The position numbers were made by a program, and so were the translations under genes. This document shows positions 34,311-42,148 of a DNA stretch of 51,254 bases, one piece after another. The DNA is from Myxococcus sp. CA023. Its GTDB lineage: Bacteria > Myxococcota > Myxococcia > Myxococcales > Myxococcaceae. The notes under the pieces are model-generated. The model ran no database searches, was not told the origin of the DNA, and was given only the letters and a program-made list of their open reading frames with translations. Position 1 is the stretch's first letter. Every line of letters starts with the position of its first letter. The stretch spans positions 1 through 51,254 of the forward strand of contig NZ_JAAEAH010000071.1 of NCBI RefSeq assembly GCF_010998615.1, given 5' to 3'.

Positions 34311-35555
34311 ATGGCACAGGCCAGCATCTTCGAGCAGATCCTCGACCCGGCCAACCGGGCCAACCCCTACCCGCTCTACGCCGAGTTGCGGAAGACTCCC
34401 GTGGCGCGCGAGGCCGACGGCACGTACATCGTCAGCACCTACGATGAGATTGTCGCGTTGCTCCACGACCCACGGGTCAGCTCCGACATACGCAACCTCG
34501 TCCGGCAGGCCGGTGCCACGCCCTCCCCCCAGGAGGGCCCTCCAGGGCTGCCAGAGCCCTTCATCCGGCGCGACCCTCCCGACCACGACCGGCTCCGGAA
34601 GCTGGCGATGAGGCCCTTCGGGCCGCCGCACACCCCCAGACGCATTGATGCCCTTCGGCCCTGGCTGGTCGAGACCACCACGGGCCTGCTTGACGCGCTC
34701 GCGGGCAAGAACCAGGTCGATATCGTCGGCGACGTGGCCTACCCATTCCCTGTGACTGTCATCTGCAAGCTGCTGGGAGTCCCTCGTGAGGACGAAGCGC
34801 GCTTTCACGAGTTGGCCGACGCGGGCATCGAGACCCTTGACCCCACCACAGGGACGCTCGAGCAGCGAAAGGCCAAGCGCGACCGGACGAACGCGGAGTT
34901 GGGGCAGTACCTCGCTGCGCTCGCCGATGCCCACCTGCGCCAGCCCGGCGGCGACCTGCTCTCCGGGTTCCTGACGGATAACGGCCCCGACGGGCGGATG
35001 TCGCGGGAAGAGGTGTTGAGCACCGCCGCGTTGCTGCTCGTCGCTGGCCATGAGACCACCGTCAACCTCATCGCCAATGGCATGCTCACCCTGCTGCGCC
35101 ACCCCGGCGTGTTCGAGCGGCTGCGCCGTGAGCCCGAGCTGAGCATCCCGCTGGTCGAGGAGCTGCTGCGCTATGAACCACCGGTGCAGTTCCTGCCTGA
35201 CCGCGTCACTCTGGCCGACATCGACATTGCCGGCACCACCATTCCCCAGGGCTCGCCGCTCGTGCTGATGCTCGCTGCGGGCAGCCGCGACCCAGAGCGC
35301 TTCGACGACCCCGACCGCTTCATGCCCGACCGGCCCAACAACTCGCACCTGGGCTTCGGCAGTGGCATTCACTACTGCTTTGGTGCACCGCTTGCCCGGT
35401 TGGAGGCACAGATTGCCTTGACCGAACTCGCCTGCCGCCTTGAGCACCCCAGGCTCGTTGCCGACCCGCCCCCCTACCGGCCCAACCCGACCTTGCGAGG
35501 TCCCCTCCACCTCCTCGTCGAGGTCGACGGCATCCGGGCGGCGGGCGTGCGATAG
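34311..35555 (+). CDS. Cytochrome P450
   Basis: 414-residue soluble bacterial P450. Landmarks: I-helix oxygen-activation motif AGHETT at 245-250, ExxR in ELLR at 284-287, a PERF-like segment (RDPERFDDPDRF), and the haem loop FGSGIHYCFGAPLARLE with ligand C356. Start ATG 34311 with CAAGGAG 9 bases upstream; the frame is open further upstream only by chance inside the previous gene. It is served by the fused ferredoxin-reductase upstream, giving a self-contained two-protein mono-oxygenase. No biosynthetic neighbours identify the substrate; class resembles secondary-metabolite or xenobiotic hydroxylases. Confidence 0.93.
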   Translation: MAQASIFEQILDPANRANPYPLYAELRKTPVAREADGTYIVSTYDEIVALLHDPRVSSDIRNLVRQAGATPSPQEGPPGLPEPFIRRDPPDHDRLRKLAMRPFGPPHTPRRIDALRPWLVETTTGLLDALAGKNQVDIVGDVAYPFPVTVICKLLGVPREDEARFHELADAGIETLDPTTGTLEQRKAKRDRTNAELGQYLAALADAHLRQPGGDLLSGFLTDNGPDGRMSREEVLSTAALLLVAGHETTVNLIANGMLTLLRHPGVFERLRREPELSIPLVEELLRYEPPVQFLPDRVTLADIDIAGTTIPQGSPLVLMLAAGSRDPERFDDPDRFMPDRPNNSHLGFGSGIHYCFGAPLARLEAQIALTELACRLEHPRLVADPPPYRPNPTLRGPLHLLVEVDGIRAAGVR

Positions 35556-35665
35556 CGTCTGCCCCGGCTCACTGACCAAAGGCGACGGGCTTCGCCATGT
35601 TGCACGTATGTCGCAGGAACGTGCGGAATGGGCTGGAACAGGACGAGACGGGACGCGGCGGGATA

Positions 35666-35761
35666 CCGACTCCTAAGCATTCCGGGCGGTTACGAGGTAA
35701 GGGCGCGATTCTGCTAGAGGTTTCGCACCGCCCGGCGCGGGTTCGATTCCCGCCGCCTCCA
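35666..35761 (+). ncRNA. ssrA: Probable 3' fragment of tmRNA gene (ssrA), possible att site
   Basis: Ends in a T-arm and acceptor half GCGGGTTCGATTCCCGC-CGCCTCCA, preceded by a TAAGCAT motif (35674-35680) and further paired segments, as at the 3' end of bacterial tmRNA. There is no matching 5' acceptor (GGxGGCG) or D-arm at tRNA distance, so it is not a whole tRNA. The 5' tRNA-like part and the tag-peptide reading frame are absent in the preceding sequence, which is the P450 gene's tail. The tmRNA 3' end is a common integration site, so this may be the displaced end left by an integrated element. Identification is by motif only. Confidence 0.5.
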
Positions 35762-35919
35762 ACTCTCACCGGCGGAGGCTGGTTGCTAACAGGCTCCGGC
35801 ATGAAAATCTGCGCTGCCTCCGCTCAATATCTTGCCAGCCAGGGCACGCTTGAAGAGCCGTGGACGGCCGAGCAGGTGCGCCCCTGCGTCCTTCATTCAC
35901 ATCAACATCGCGTGGTCAA

Positions 35920-35941
35920 GTCCCGAATCGTGTGTAGTTGG
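35920..35941 (+). repeat. IS256 left inverted repeat
   Basis: GTCCCGAATCGTGTGTAGTTGG; 17 of 22 positions match the complement of 37251-37272, with the core GTGTGTAG identical. Confidence 0.75.
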
Positions 35942-35980
35942 TCCGGAGGGGGTTCGGGGGAGGAAGGCTCCTTGGCGGGG

Positions 35981-37159
35981 TTAAGCAGCGGTGGTGTCTG
36001 GAGTTGAATTCAGCAGAGTCATGTCGAGATAGCGGCGGTCGTCCCAGATGCCGGTGACTTCAAGTGCGACGGCGATGATGAGGCGCAGCGCACTGGCGCG
36101 GTCCGGGAAGGCTCCGACGGAGCGGATGCGGCGTTTCACCTCGCCGTGGAGACGCTCCAGGCCGTTGGTGCTGCGAAGCCGTTTCCAGTGGGCCTTGGGG
36201 AAGGCGAAGAAGCAGGTGGCGGCAGCGAAGCCCTCGCGCAGGCAGTCCATGGCCTCGGGGACCTGGCGGCCCAGGCCGGCCTGGAGCGCCTCCAGTCGCT
36301 TCCTGGCGTCCTTGAGGTGGGGGGCCTCGAAAATGGCCGACGTCTCCTTGCCCAGCCGTCCACGAAGCCGCCAAGGGGCCTTGGCGAGGACATTCCGGGT
36401 GAGGTGCACCGTGCAGCGCTGCAGCTGTGCCTCGGGCAGCGCCTGTCGGGCCGCGGCGGCCAGCCCCGCATGTCCGTCGGCGATGACAAGCCGCACGCCC
36501 CTCAGCCCGCGCTCAAGCAACTGGCGAAGCAGCTCCAACCACGAGTCCTGCGACTCGCTGCCCCCCAGCGTCACGGCCAACAGGTGCCGGTGCCCATCCT
36601 CGCCCACTCCGTTGGCCACCAGGGCCGAGACGTTCTGCACCGTGCGTGCCCACCTGGCGTCCAGGAAGGTGGCGTCCAGGTAGAGGTAGGGGAAGGACTG
36701 GGTGAGGGGCTGGGTGCGCAATCCCTCCACCTTCTCTTCCAGCGTCCGTGTCACCCGGCTCACCGTCGAGCGCGAGACGGCCTCCCCCATGAGGGCCCGC
36801 GTCACCTTGCCCATCTTCCTCGTGGAGACGCCCTGCACGTACGCGCTGGTAATCGCCTCGTCGAGCTCCCCGCTGCGACGCTTGTAGCGGCCCAGCACTT
36901 CCCCCGCGCTACCACTGTGCCGGGTGCGTGGCACTGCCACGTCCACGGCCCCCGCCGTCGTCACCAGCGTGCGCAGGTAGCTGCCATTGCGCACGTCCAC
37001 CCCGCCCACCATCCGCTGCCACCAGCCAGCCCCTACCAGTTCCCGTACCTCTTCCTCCAGCAGCGCCTCCAGCGTCATCCGGATGGCTCCGCGGAACAGC
37101 GCCCGCAGGTCGGTCTGCACCTCTTCGTGCGCGGGAGACTCAAACTCGCTAACGTCCAC
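35981..37159 (-). CDS. IS256 family (mutator-type) transposase
   Basis: 392-residue transposase, full-length for IS256. The N-terminal part has LEALLEEEVRELVGA and RNGSYLRTLVT. The catalytic domain has the DDE triad in LYLDATFLDARW, LVIADGHAGL and the Glu of NGLERLHGEVKRR, with QRCTVHLTRNVLAK, the usual C/H motif of the mutator family, between them. No frameshift or stop, so probably active. Encoded inside inverted repeats on the minus strand. Confidence 0.93.
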   Translation of the reverse strand: MDVSEFESPAHEEVQTDLRALFRGAIRMTLEALLEEEVRELVGAGWWQRMVGGVDVRNGSYLRTLVTTAGAVDVAVPRTRHSGSAGEVLGRYKRRSGELDEAITSAYVQGVSTRKMGKVTRALMGEAVSRSTVSRVTRTLEEKVEGLRTQPLTQSFPYLYLDATFLDARWARTVQNVSALVANGVGEDGHRHLLAVTLGGSESQDSWLELLRQLLERGLRGVRLVIADGHAGLAAAARQALPEAQLQRCTVHLTRNVLAKAPWRLRGRLGKETSAIFEAPHLKDARKRLEALQAGLGRQVPEAMDCLREGFAAATCFFAFPKAHWKRLRSTNGLERLHGEVKRRIRSVGAFPDRASALRLIIAVALEVTGIWDDRRYLDMTLLNSTPDTTAA

Positions 37160-37250
37160 GTCGGGGAACTCCTCGGCTCCCCTGCCAGGGGGAGACCGTC
37201 TCGGTTGGTTTCACCGAGGAGCTTCCCTCTTCTCCGCTCGTCCCTCCTCG

Positions 37251-37272
37251 CCATCTACACACCTATAGGGAC
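37251..37272 (-). repeat. IS256 right inverted repeat
   Basis: On the minus strand reads GTCCCTATAGGTGTGTAGATGG, the partner of 35920-35941. Confidence 0.75.
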
Positions 37273-37433
37273 ACGACCCCGAGCCGAGCCTCGGGCGTGT
37301 CACAGGCGACGTACTTCGCCTCCGGCGCGGGATAAGGGCTGACGGAGTACAGGAAGTCGATGGTCGTGGTGGGCGCCGGCGCGGCCCCCGCCTTCAGGAG
37401 AAACAGCACAGCGGCTGTCGACAACGCGGTCAT
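37263..37433 (-). pseudogene. Secreted-protein gene cut by the IS256 element
   Basis: A clear start (ATG 37433, GAGGGGG upstream) and signal peptide MTALSTAAVLFLLKAGAAPA lead into 36 further codons (TTTIDFLYSVSPYPAPEAKYVACD...) that run straight into the IS256 right end, where a TAG at 37263 inside the inverted repeat stops the frame. The rest of the gene is not seen on the other side of the element, so the left junction was probably rearranged too. Family unknown. Confidence 0.65.
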
Positions 37434-37651
37434 GTTGAGAATCCCCCTCTGGGTAAATCAAGACCTCAGAAGGCAGACCATAGTGGCGCGGAGAATAGAA
37501 AAGCCAGGATGCAACAGGGGTGCGCCACCGTCGGACGCACTTGGACTGAACCGCACAGCGGAAAAGTTACGCTTCAGTTCCAGCGACTGGGGCTTATCCG
37601 CCCCGTACCCTGCGAGCCCACGGCCTCGTCAAACGGGGTGCCCGATTTCCA

Positions 37652-37676
37652 GGTAACAAATCAGCGGAAGGCCGTC
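37652..37676 (+). promoter_or_regulatory. ECF-type promoter, copy 1 (before the sigma gene)
   Basis: GGTAACAAA as -35 (from 37652) and CGTC as -10 (37673-37676) with 16 bases between GGTAA and CGTC. The start codon of the sigma gene is 23 bases past CGTC. Two more copies, at 41399 and 43608, share the motif and the exact spacing, and copy 2 matches this one at 23 of 28 positions including flanks (CCAGGTAAYAAATC ... AGGCCGTC). The placement suggests the sigma factor controls its own gene. Confidence 0.72.
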
Positions 37677-37698
37677 AGAGGGGCAGACAGAAGGTTCT

Positions 37699-38382
37699 AT
37701 GCCCCCATCCGACATTTCTCTGCCCTGCGCATTCAACCCGATGGATGAGCAGCCATCCGAAAGCAGGGCCACCGAGCTGGAGGCTCGCATCCCTGAGGCA
37801 CCTGTTCCTATGCTGGAACGCCATTCGCGGCGGCAGGAGGGACGCCCACATTCGATGAGCACCATGAGAAGTGGGCAGAGCGCGGGTGACCTCGCGGAAC
37901 AGCACCGGAAGTGGCTTCGCATCCACGCCAAGAAGTTATGTGGGAATCCGCACGACGCAGAGGACCTTGTCCAGGAGACCTGCGCTCGCTTCATCAAGCA
38001 GTACAGGGATGGGCGGCCTCTTCCAGATCGCGAAGCCAGTGGACGGATCCTGACGCGAACGCTCGTCAATGCGTTCAAGGACCAGCTCCGTCGGAACCGG
38101 GTCCGCGAACGGAATGCGTTGGACCCGCTCTTGCCGGAGCGCAGCCACTCCGTATCGGACGCCGAGCCTCCTCTCCTGTCAGAGGCAATCACCATCGAGG
38201 CGGTCACCGAGGCCCTCCAGGCATTGAGTCCGAAGATGCAGAAAACCTACAAGCTCATGGCCGAAGGCAAGCCCTACAAGGAGATTGCCAACGACTGCGG
38301 CATTCCGGTCAGCACCGTGGGCAAGCGACTGCATGACATTCGTTTGAAGCTGCGCAAGGCGCTCTCCTCGAGGGGAAACTAA
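37699..38382 (+). CDS. ECF-like sigma-70 family RNA polymerase sigma factor
   Basis: 227-residue sigma factor with regions 2 and 4 only. Region 2 is near residues 75-125 (DAEDLVQETCARFIKQY, then RTLVNAFKDQLRRNRVRERN), and region 4 near 165-222 (LQALSPKMQKTYKLMAEGKPYKEIANDCGIPVSTVGKRLHDIRLKLRKAL) with its helix-turn-helix. The first 50 residues are a variable polar leader; if translation starts at the ATG at 37855, the protein is 175 residues, more usual for ECF. The next gene starts inside its stop codon (TAATG) and encodes a membrane protein with an anti-sigma zinc finger, the classic pairing. The ECF-like promoter repeats before this gene and two defence units suggest it drives all three. 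Confidence 0.85.
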   Translation: MPPSDISLPCAFNPMDEQPSESRATELEARIPEAPVPMLERHSRRQEGRPHSMSTMRSGQSAGDLAEQHRKWLRIHAKKLCGNPHDAEDLVQETCARFIKQYRDGRPLPDREASGRILTRTLVNAFKDQLRRNRVRERNALDPLLPERSHSVSDAEPPLLSEAITIEAVTEALQALSPKMQKTYKLMAEGKPYKEIANDCGIPVSTVGKRLHDIRLKLRKALSSRGN

Positions 38383-41378
38383 TGGCCCTCCCTTGTGACA
38401 ATGTCGAACTGTTCGTCGACGGAGAACTCCCTCCCGACGCGGCCGAGTCCTTCCGCCAGCACCTGCCGGATTGCGAGCAGTGTCAGCACGAACTCTCCAC
38501 CCTGATGGAGCTCAAGTACCTGGGCAACGAAGCGCTCAATGCGCTCGGGGCCCATTCCGACGATGCGGATGCTCAGCGGACGTTCACACCGCCACCGTTC
38601 TGGGTGCGGCCTGGCGTGAGAATGGCGGCATCCTTCGCCGCGGGCATCCTGGTCATGGTGGCTGTCGTACAGCTCCTCCCCCGAGATACCCCACAGCCAT
38701 CCCCAACGCAGTTCGTGCAAGGGCACGAGCGCAAACTGGAAGCCCGGTTGCCGCTGGCCGCCGCTGACATCCATCGGCCGCGTGCTCGCGTCAACAGGAC
38801 CATGTCCGGCGGCACCAGCGGTCCTCTGGCCGGACTTCAGGGCCAGCTCAACGCGCTGGCGGCTCCCACGCAGACGCAGGAAGGGACCGCCCTTCTCATT
38901 GCCCAGAACGACGAGGCGCTCGCGAAGATTGCCCTCGGAATGCTGGAGGGCCTCGCCCCCTCAGCAGAGCGGGAGGTGAGCAGGTCCGCGGCGCTACTGG
39001 TGCTTCGCCAGTATGACCAAGCGCTTCAGGCAGCCGATGCAGCCCTGTCCCTGAATCCCCGAATGCCTCAGGCACTATGGAACCGGGCCCTGGCCTTGCG
39101 CGAACTGCAACATGCGAGAGTGGCCGCACAAGCCTTCCGCGACGTGGTGGAACTCGGGGAGCCTGGCTGGGCCGAAGAGGCCGCGAACAACGCGGCGGAA
39201 CTGGAGACCTCGGTCCAAAGAGGCGACGCGCATTCGCGTGTACTCAAGGCATCGGGAATGGCGCTGCTCGACGGACCGCCCCAGAACCTTCCGGAAGACT
39301 TCATCCAGGCCCCAAGCGCGCGTATCTACTTCTACGACGCGGTACGGGCAGCCTCCACTCCGGAACGAGTCCTGACCTTGCTGGGGCTAGCGGCGAAACT
39401 GGATGCCAGGGCAGGCAGGGGAAGCATCCTCCAGGACTACGTGCACCGGGTAGCGACAACCGACTTCTCCCGGCGGGCGCCGCTGGCCCAAGACTATGCC
39501 CAGCTCGCCAAGGCCTACGGAGAACTCTCCACTCCTTCCCCATCGAATCCAGCACCACGCGCCGCGCTTTCGAAACAGTGGCAAGCGGATTTCTTGAGCA
39601 GACTCCGTTCCGCGCAGGAGCCCGATATTTTACTCGGCGCGCTGGTCCTCCTGGGCAGAACCCAGGAGGATTACGCGCTTTTCGAACGCGCCGCCGCCGA
39701 GGATCCCTGGTTTGAACTCCTGCTCGCGCAGAGGCGCGCGGCGGACATGGCCCAGCAAACTGGTGGCGAAGCCATCCGGACGCTGCTCGATGCCTATCGA
39801 CGCGGCTGCCAGACGGCGGGCCTGGAGTACCGCTGCATCCAGCTCGACATCGAGCTTTCAGGCCTCTATCTGCAGCGCCATCAACTCGCCGAGGCGCTCC
39901 ACCATGCCGGACGCGGCTGGAGGAATGCACGCTCCGGTGGCGAAGGGGAGTTGGAACGCGCCAATCTGTGGCAACTCGCCCAGGCCGCGAAGTTCGCGAA
40001 CGACTCGGCGCACCTGGCACGCGCCCGCTTCATGGAGTTTCTGGCGTTTGGCCCAACGGACCTTGAAGTCCACCGCGCCGTGAACCAACACCTCGCGGAC
40101 ATCGAGTGGAACAAGCTGAACATCGATGGAGCACGCCGGTCCATTGACACCGCGCTGGCCACGGGACGCCCCCTCCCCGGCAGCGGGGCATTCACCCTGT
40201 CGGACCTGGCTCGGCTCAAGCGCCACCCTGAAGACGAGGCACACCTGCTGCGGGCGAGAGACTCGGCCACGAAGCCCGATGAACGGCTTCTGGCAGACCA
40301 TGCACTCGGCCGGTTCTTCATCGAAAGCGATGTCGCGCGAGGCCGCCGCATGCTGGAGGACCTCATCACGTCCGTGGCGAACGCGACGGTGGACACCCCC
40401 ACGGCGCGGCGCGTGCGGACATACAACTTCACGTCCTTGATGTTTGAGGCAGGAAAGCGGGGCGCGTACAACGAGGTACTCGACCTGGCCAGGCGGGAGC
40501 GGGGCGCGGCCTTGCCGGACCGGTGCCTCCTGCTGGCGACCGTGGACTCGGAACGTACGCTGCTCCTGGTCCGAGGAGCGGATGGGAGCCTCCTGGGCGA
40601 CTACGACGATTCACGACGCAGCCAACTGGGCGCGCAGCTCGGTGGGCTGGTGAAGAAAGAGTCGCTCCTGGCGCCGCTGCGCGCCTGTGAGCAGGTGGAA
40701 GCACTCGCACGGCCTCCCTTGCATGGACGCGCGGGGTTGCTCCCTCCCGAGTTCGCGTGGAGTTACCTGACGCGGCGCTCCGCGGAACGAGTGGCTTCGA
40801 AGCCGTCCATCAAGCGCCACCTGGTCGTCTCGGACGTCGCGGTCGCCGATCCCAATGCTCCGCGGCTCAACCCCTGGCTCACGGACGTTGGACCGGACGA
40901 AGAGCCCGTGCTCCTCAAGGGGAACCAAGCGACTCCCAGCCGGGTGCTCAGCGCCATGGAACACGCCTCGGAAATCGACCTGGTGACCCACGGCGATATC
41001 AACAGCGTCATCAGCAGCCCCTATCTCCTGATGGCACCCGAGTTGGGGGGCTCGGAGCTGACGATGTCCCTGGTCCGAAGCATCCGGCTGAGAGGAGCTC
41101 CCTTCGTGGTGTTGGCCGCGTGTCGGGCCGCGCATACGACATATGCCGTCCACGAACCACTCAGCTTCCCGGCTGCGCTCTTCGACCAGGGAGCCCGGGG
41201 CGTGCTCGCCGCGACCACGGACATCCTGGATGTGGATGCCAATGAGTTCTTCAACAACGTCCGCGCGCGCATGCGCAACGGGACGGCCCCCGCCATTGCA
41301 CTCCGAGACGAGCGGCAGGCGTGGCTGTCGAAGGACAGAGGCACGAGCTGGTTGGAAAGTGTCTTGTTGTTCGAGTGA
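38382..41378 (+). CDS. Anti-sigma zinc finger, membrane helix and CHAT protease fusion
   Basis: 998-residue predicted inner-membrane protein. Residues 1-40 hold an anti-sigma zinc finger (H27-x3-C31-x2-C34), and 80-99 are one membrane helix. Residues about 185-290 have TPR-like helices (YDQALQAADAALSLNPRMPQALWNRALALREL), followed by a long helical region. The C-terminal 280 residues are a CHAT caspase-like domain with His870 in LVTHGD and Cys914 in VLAACRAA. Translation is coupled to the sigma gene (TAATG). By family logic the finger holds the sigma factor at the membrane; the CHAT half might cut this or other proteins to release it. The union of anti-sigma and CHAT in one chain is unusual. 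Substrate of the protease unknown. Confidence 0.82.
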   Translation: MALPCDNVELFVDGELPPDAAESFRQHLPDCEQCQHELSTLMELKYLGNEALNALGAHSDDADAQRTFTPPPFWVRPGVRMAASFAAGILVMVAVVQLLPRDTPQPSPTQFVQGHERKLEARLPLAAADIHRPRARVNRTMSGGTSGPLAGLQGQLNALAAPTQTQEGTALLIAQNDEALAKIALGMLEGLAPSAEREVSRSAALLVLRQYDQALQAADAALSLNPRMPQALWNRALALRELQHARVAAQAFRDVVELGEPGWAEEAANNAAELETSVQRGDAHSRVLKASGMALLDGPPQNLPEDFIQAPSARIYFYDAVRAASTPERVLTLLGLAAKLDARAGRGSILQDYVHRVATTDFSRRAPLAQDYAQLAKAYGELSTPSPSNPAPRAALSKQWQADFLSRLRSAQEPDILLGALVLLGRTQEDYALFERAAAEDPWFELLLAQRRAADMAQQTGGEAIRTLLDAYRRGCQTAGLEYRCIQLDIELSGLYLQRHQLAEALHHAGRGWRNARSGGEGELERANLWQLAQAAKFANDSAHLARARFMEFLAFGPTDLEVHRAVNQHLADIEWNKLNIDGARRSIDTALATGRPLPGSGAFTLSDLARLKRHPEDEAHLLRARDSATKPDERLLADHALGRFFIESDVARGRRMLEDLITSVANATVDTPTARRVRTYNFTSLMFEAGKRGAYNEVLDLARRERGAALPDRCLLLATVDSERTLLLVRGADGSLLGDYDDSRRSQLGAQLGGLVKKESLLAPLRACEQVEALARPPLHGRAGLLPPEFAWSYLTRRSAERVASKPSIKRHLVVSDVAVADPNAPRLNPWLTDVGPDEEPVLLKGNQATPSRVLSAMEHASEIDLVTHGDINSVISSPYLLMAPELGGSELTMSLVRSIRLRGAPFVVLAACRAAHTTYAVHEPLSFPAALFDQGARGVLAATTDILDVDANEFFNNVRARMRNGTAPAIALRDERQAWLSKDRGTSWLESVLLFE

Positions 41379-41398
41379 GTTCACCGCTTCCGGCCCCA

Positions 41399-41423
41399 GG
41401 TAATAAATCGGGGTCAGGCCGTC
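41399..41423 (+). promoter_or_regulatory. ECF-type promoter, copy 2
   Basis: GGTAATAAA at 41399, CGTC at 41420-41423, 16 bases between GGTAA and CGTC. It lies in the 94-base gap after the CHAT gene and 49 bases before the GTG of the next gene. Confidence 0.72.
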
Positions 41424-41472
41424 CTTTCGGGTGGGTGAAGGATGAATGGACATCCCCCGAAAGGAGCCCCAC

Positions 41473-42138
41473 GTGAGCACGCCCCCGCAACTTCCGGTGT
41501 ATGAACTCGAGGACGCACTGGAGGCGTCGTTCGGGACGAAAGGCGACGCAACCTCGCGACGCGTCTTCATCGTCCCGGTCTCTCAGCCCTCGTCCTTCGT
41601 GGCATTTGGGGCGCTTTGGCCCTCGCCAGCGGACCTGGTGGAAGCCCTCTTCGTCGCAAAGGGAAATCTCGAGGAGCACCTGGGCGCCTTCGTCGAACGC
41701 ATGGTGCGCGAGGAGGCCGTCGTCGAACTGTGCGTCTATCCTCCGCTCCCTCGGTCGCTCGTGGACCAGTACGCTTCGGTGCCTCCCTATGAAGGGTATG
41801 AGTACGAAGCGCCGCCCGGGACGCCCGTTCGTGGAATGTCGGCCGATGCCAGCGTGGAGCCCTACTCACGGTTGCGGGACTCGACGCTTTGGACGCGAGG
41901 AGACATCGCCTCGCGTCACACCTATCTCTCGCCGCTGAGCGACCCGTCACAGTTCCTGGCACTCGGCGTTATCGCGCCGCCTTCCACCAATGTGGTCTTC
42001 GCGACCCGGGGTTCCATCGTCGAAGACCTGGGATCGCTCATCGCGCACGTCCTGCGAGAGCAGTCTTTCGTGGAGATGCACGCGAATCCGCCGCTGGCTC
42101 CCGAAATTCTGGCGCGCTACCTGACCCCGGCGTCCTAG
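41473..42138 (+). CDS. Two-repeat protein of unknown family, possible protease partner
   Basis: 221-residue soluble protein made of two similar halves. RRVFIVPVSQPSSFVAFGAL ... ALFVAKGNLEEHLGAFVERMVREEAVVELCVYPPLP matches HTYLSPLSDPSQFLALGVI ... VVFATRGSIVEDLGSLIAHVLREQSFVEMHANPPLA in the second half. I use GTG 41473 because AAGGAG is 6 bases upstream and the ECF promoter lies just before; the ATG at 41446 lacks a site. No enzymatic motif. The C25-like protease gene begins 10 bases after its stop, so the two are co-transcribed; an inhibitor or adaptor of that protease is a reasonable guess but not shown. Confidence 0.75.
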   Translation: MSTPPQLPVYELEDALEASFGTKGDATSRRVFIVPVSQPSSFVAFGALWPSPADLVEALFVAKGNLEEHLGAFVERMVREEAVVELCVYPPLPRSLVDQYASVPPYEGYEYEAPPGTPVRGMSADASVEPYSRLRDSTLWTRGDIASRHTYLSPLSDPSQFLALGVIAPPSTNVVFATRGSIVEDLGSLIAHVLREQSFVEMHANPPLAPEILARYLTPAS

Positions 42139-42148
42139 AGCCCCACCC

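Larger units (their letters stand above)
35920..37272 (-). mobile_element. IS256-family insertion sequence, apparently complete
   Basis: About 1.35 kb bounded by imperfect inverted repeats (35920-35941 and 37251-37272) and filled by one intact transposase gene. I do not see a clear 8-9 bp target duplication outside the repeats. Its right edge lies inside a secreted-protein gene. Confidence 0.85.

Noticed and set aside
35666..35761. A complete tRNA (Ser- or Leu-like)
   Set aside because: The 3' half fits, but no 5' acceptor GGAGGCG, D-arm or properly paired anticodon stem lies at the right distance.
35920..37272. Target-site duplication of the IS256 element
   Set aside because: The shared GTCCC flanks are inverted, so they belong to the repeats; no direct repeat of 8-9 bases found outside.
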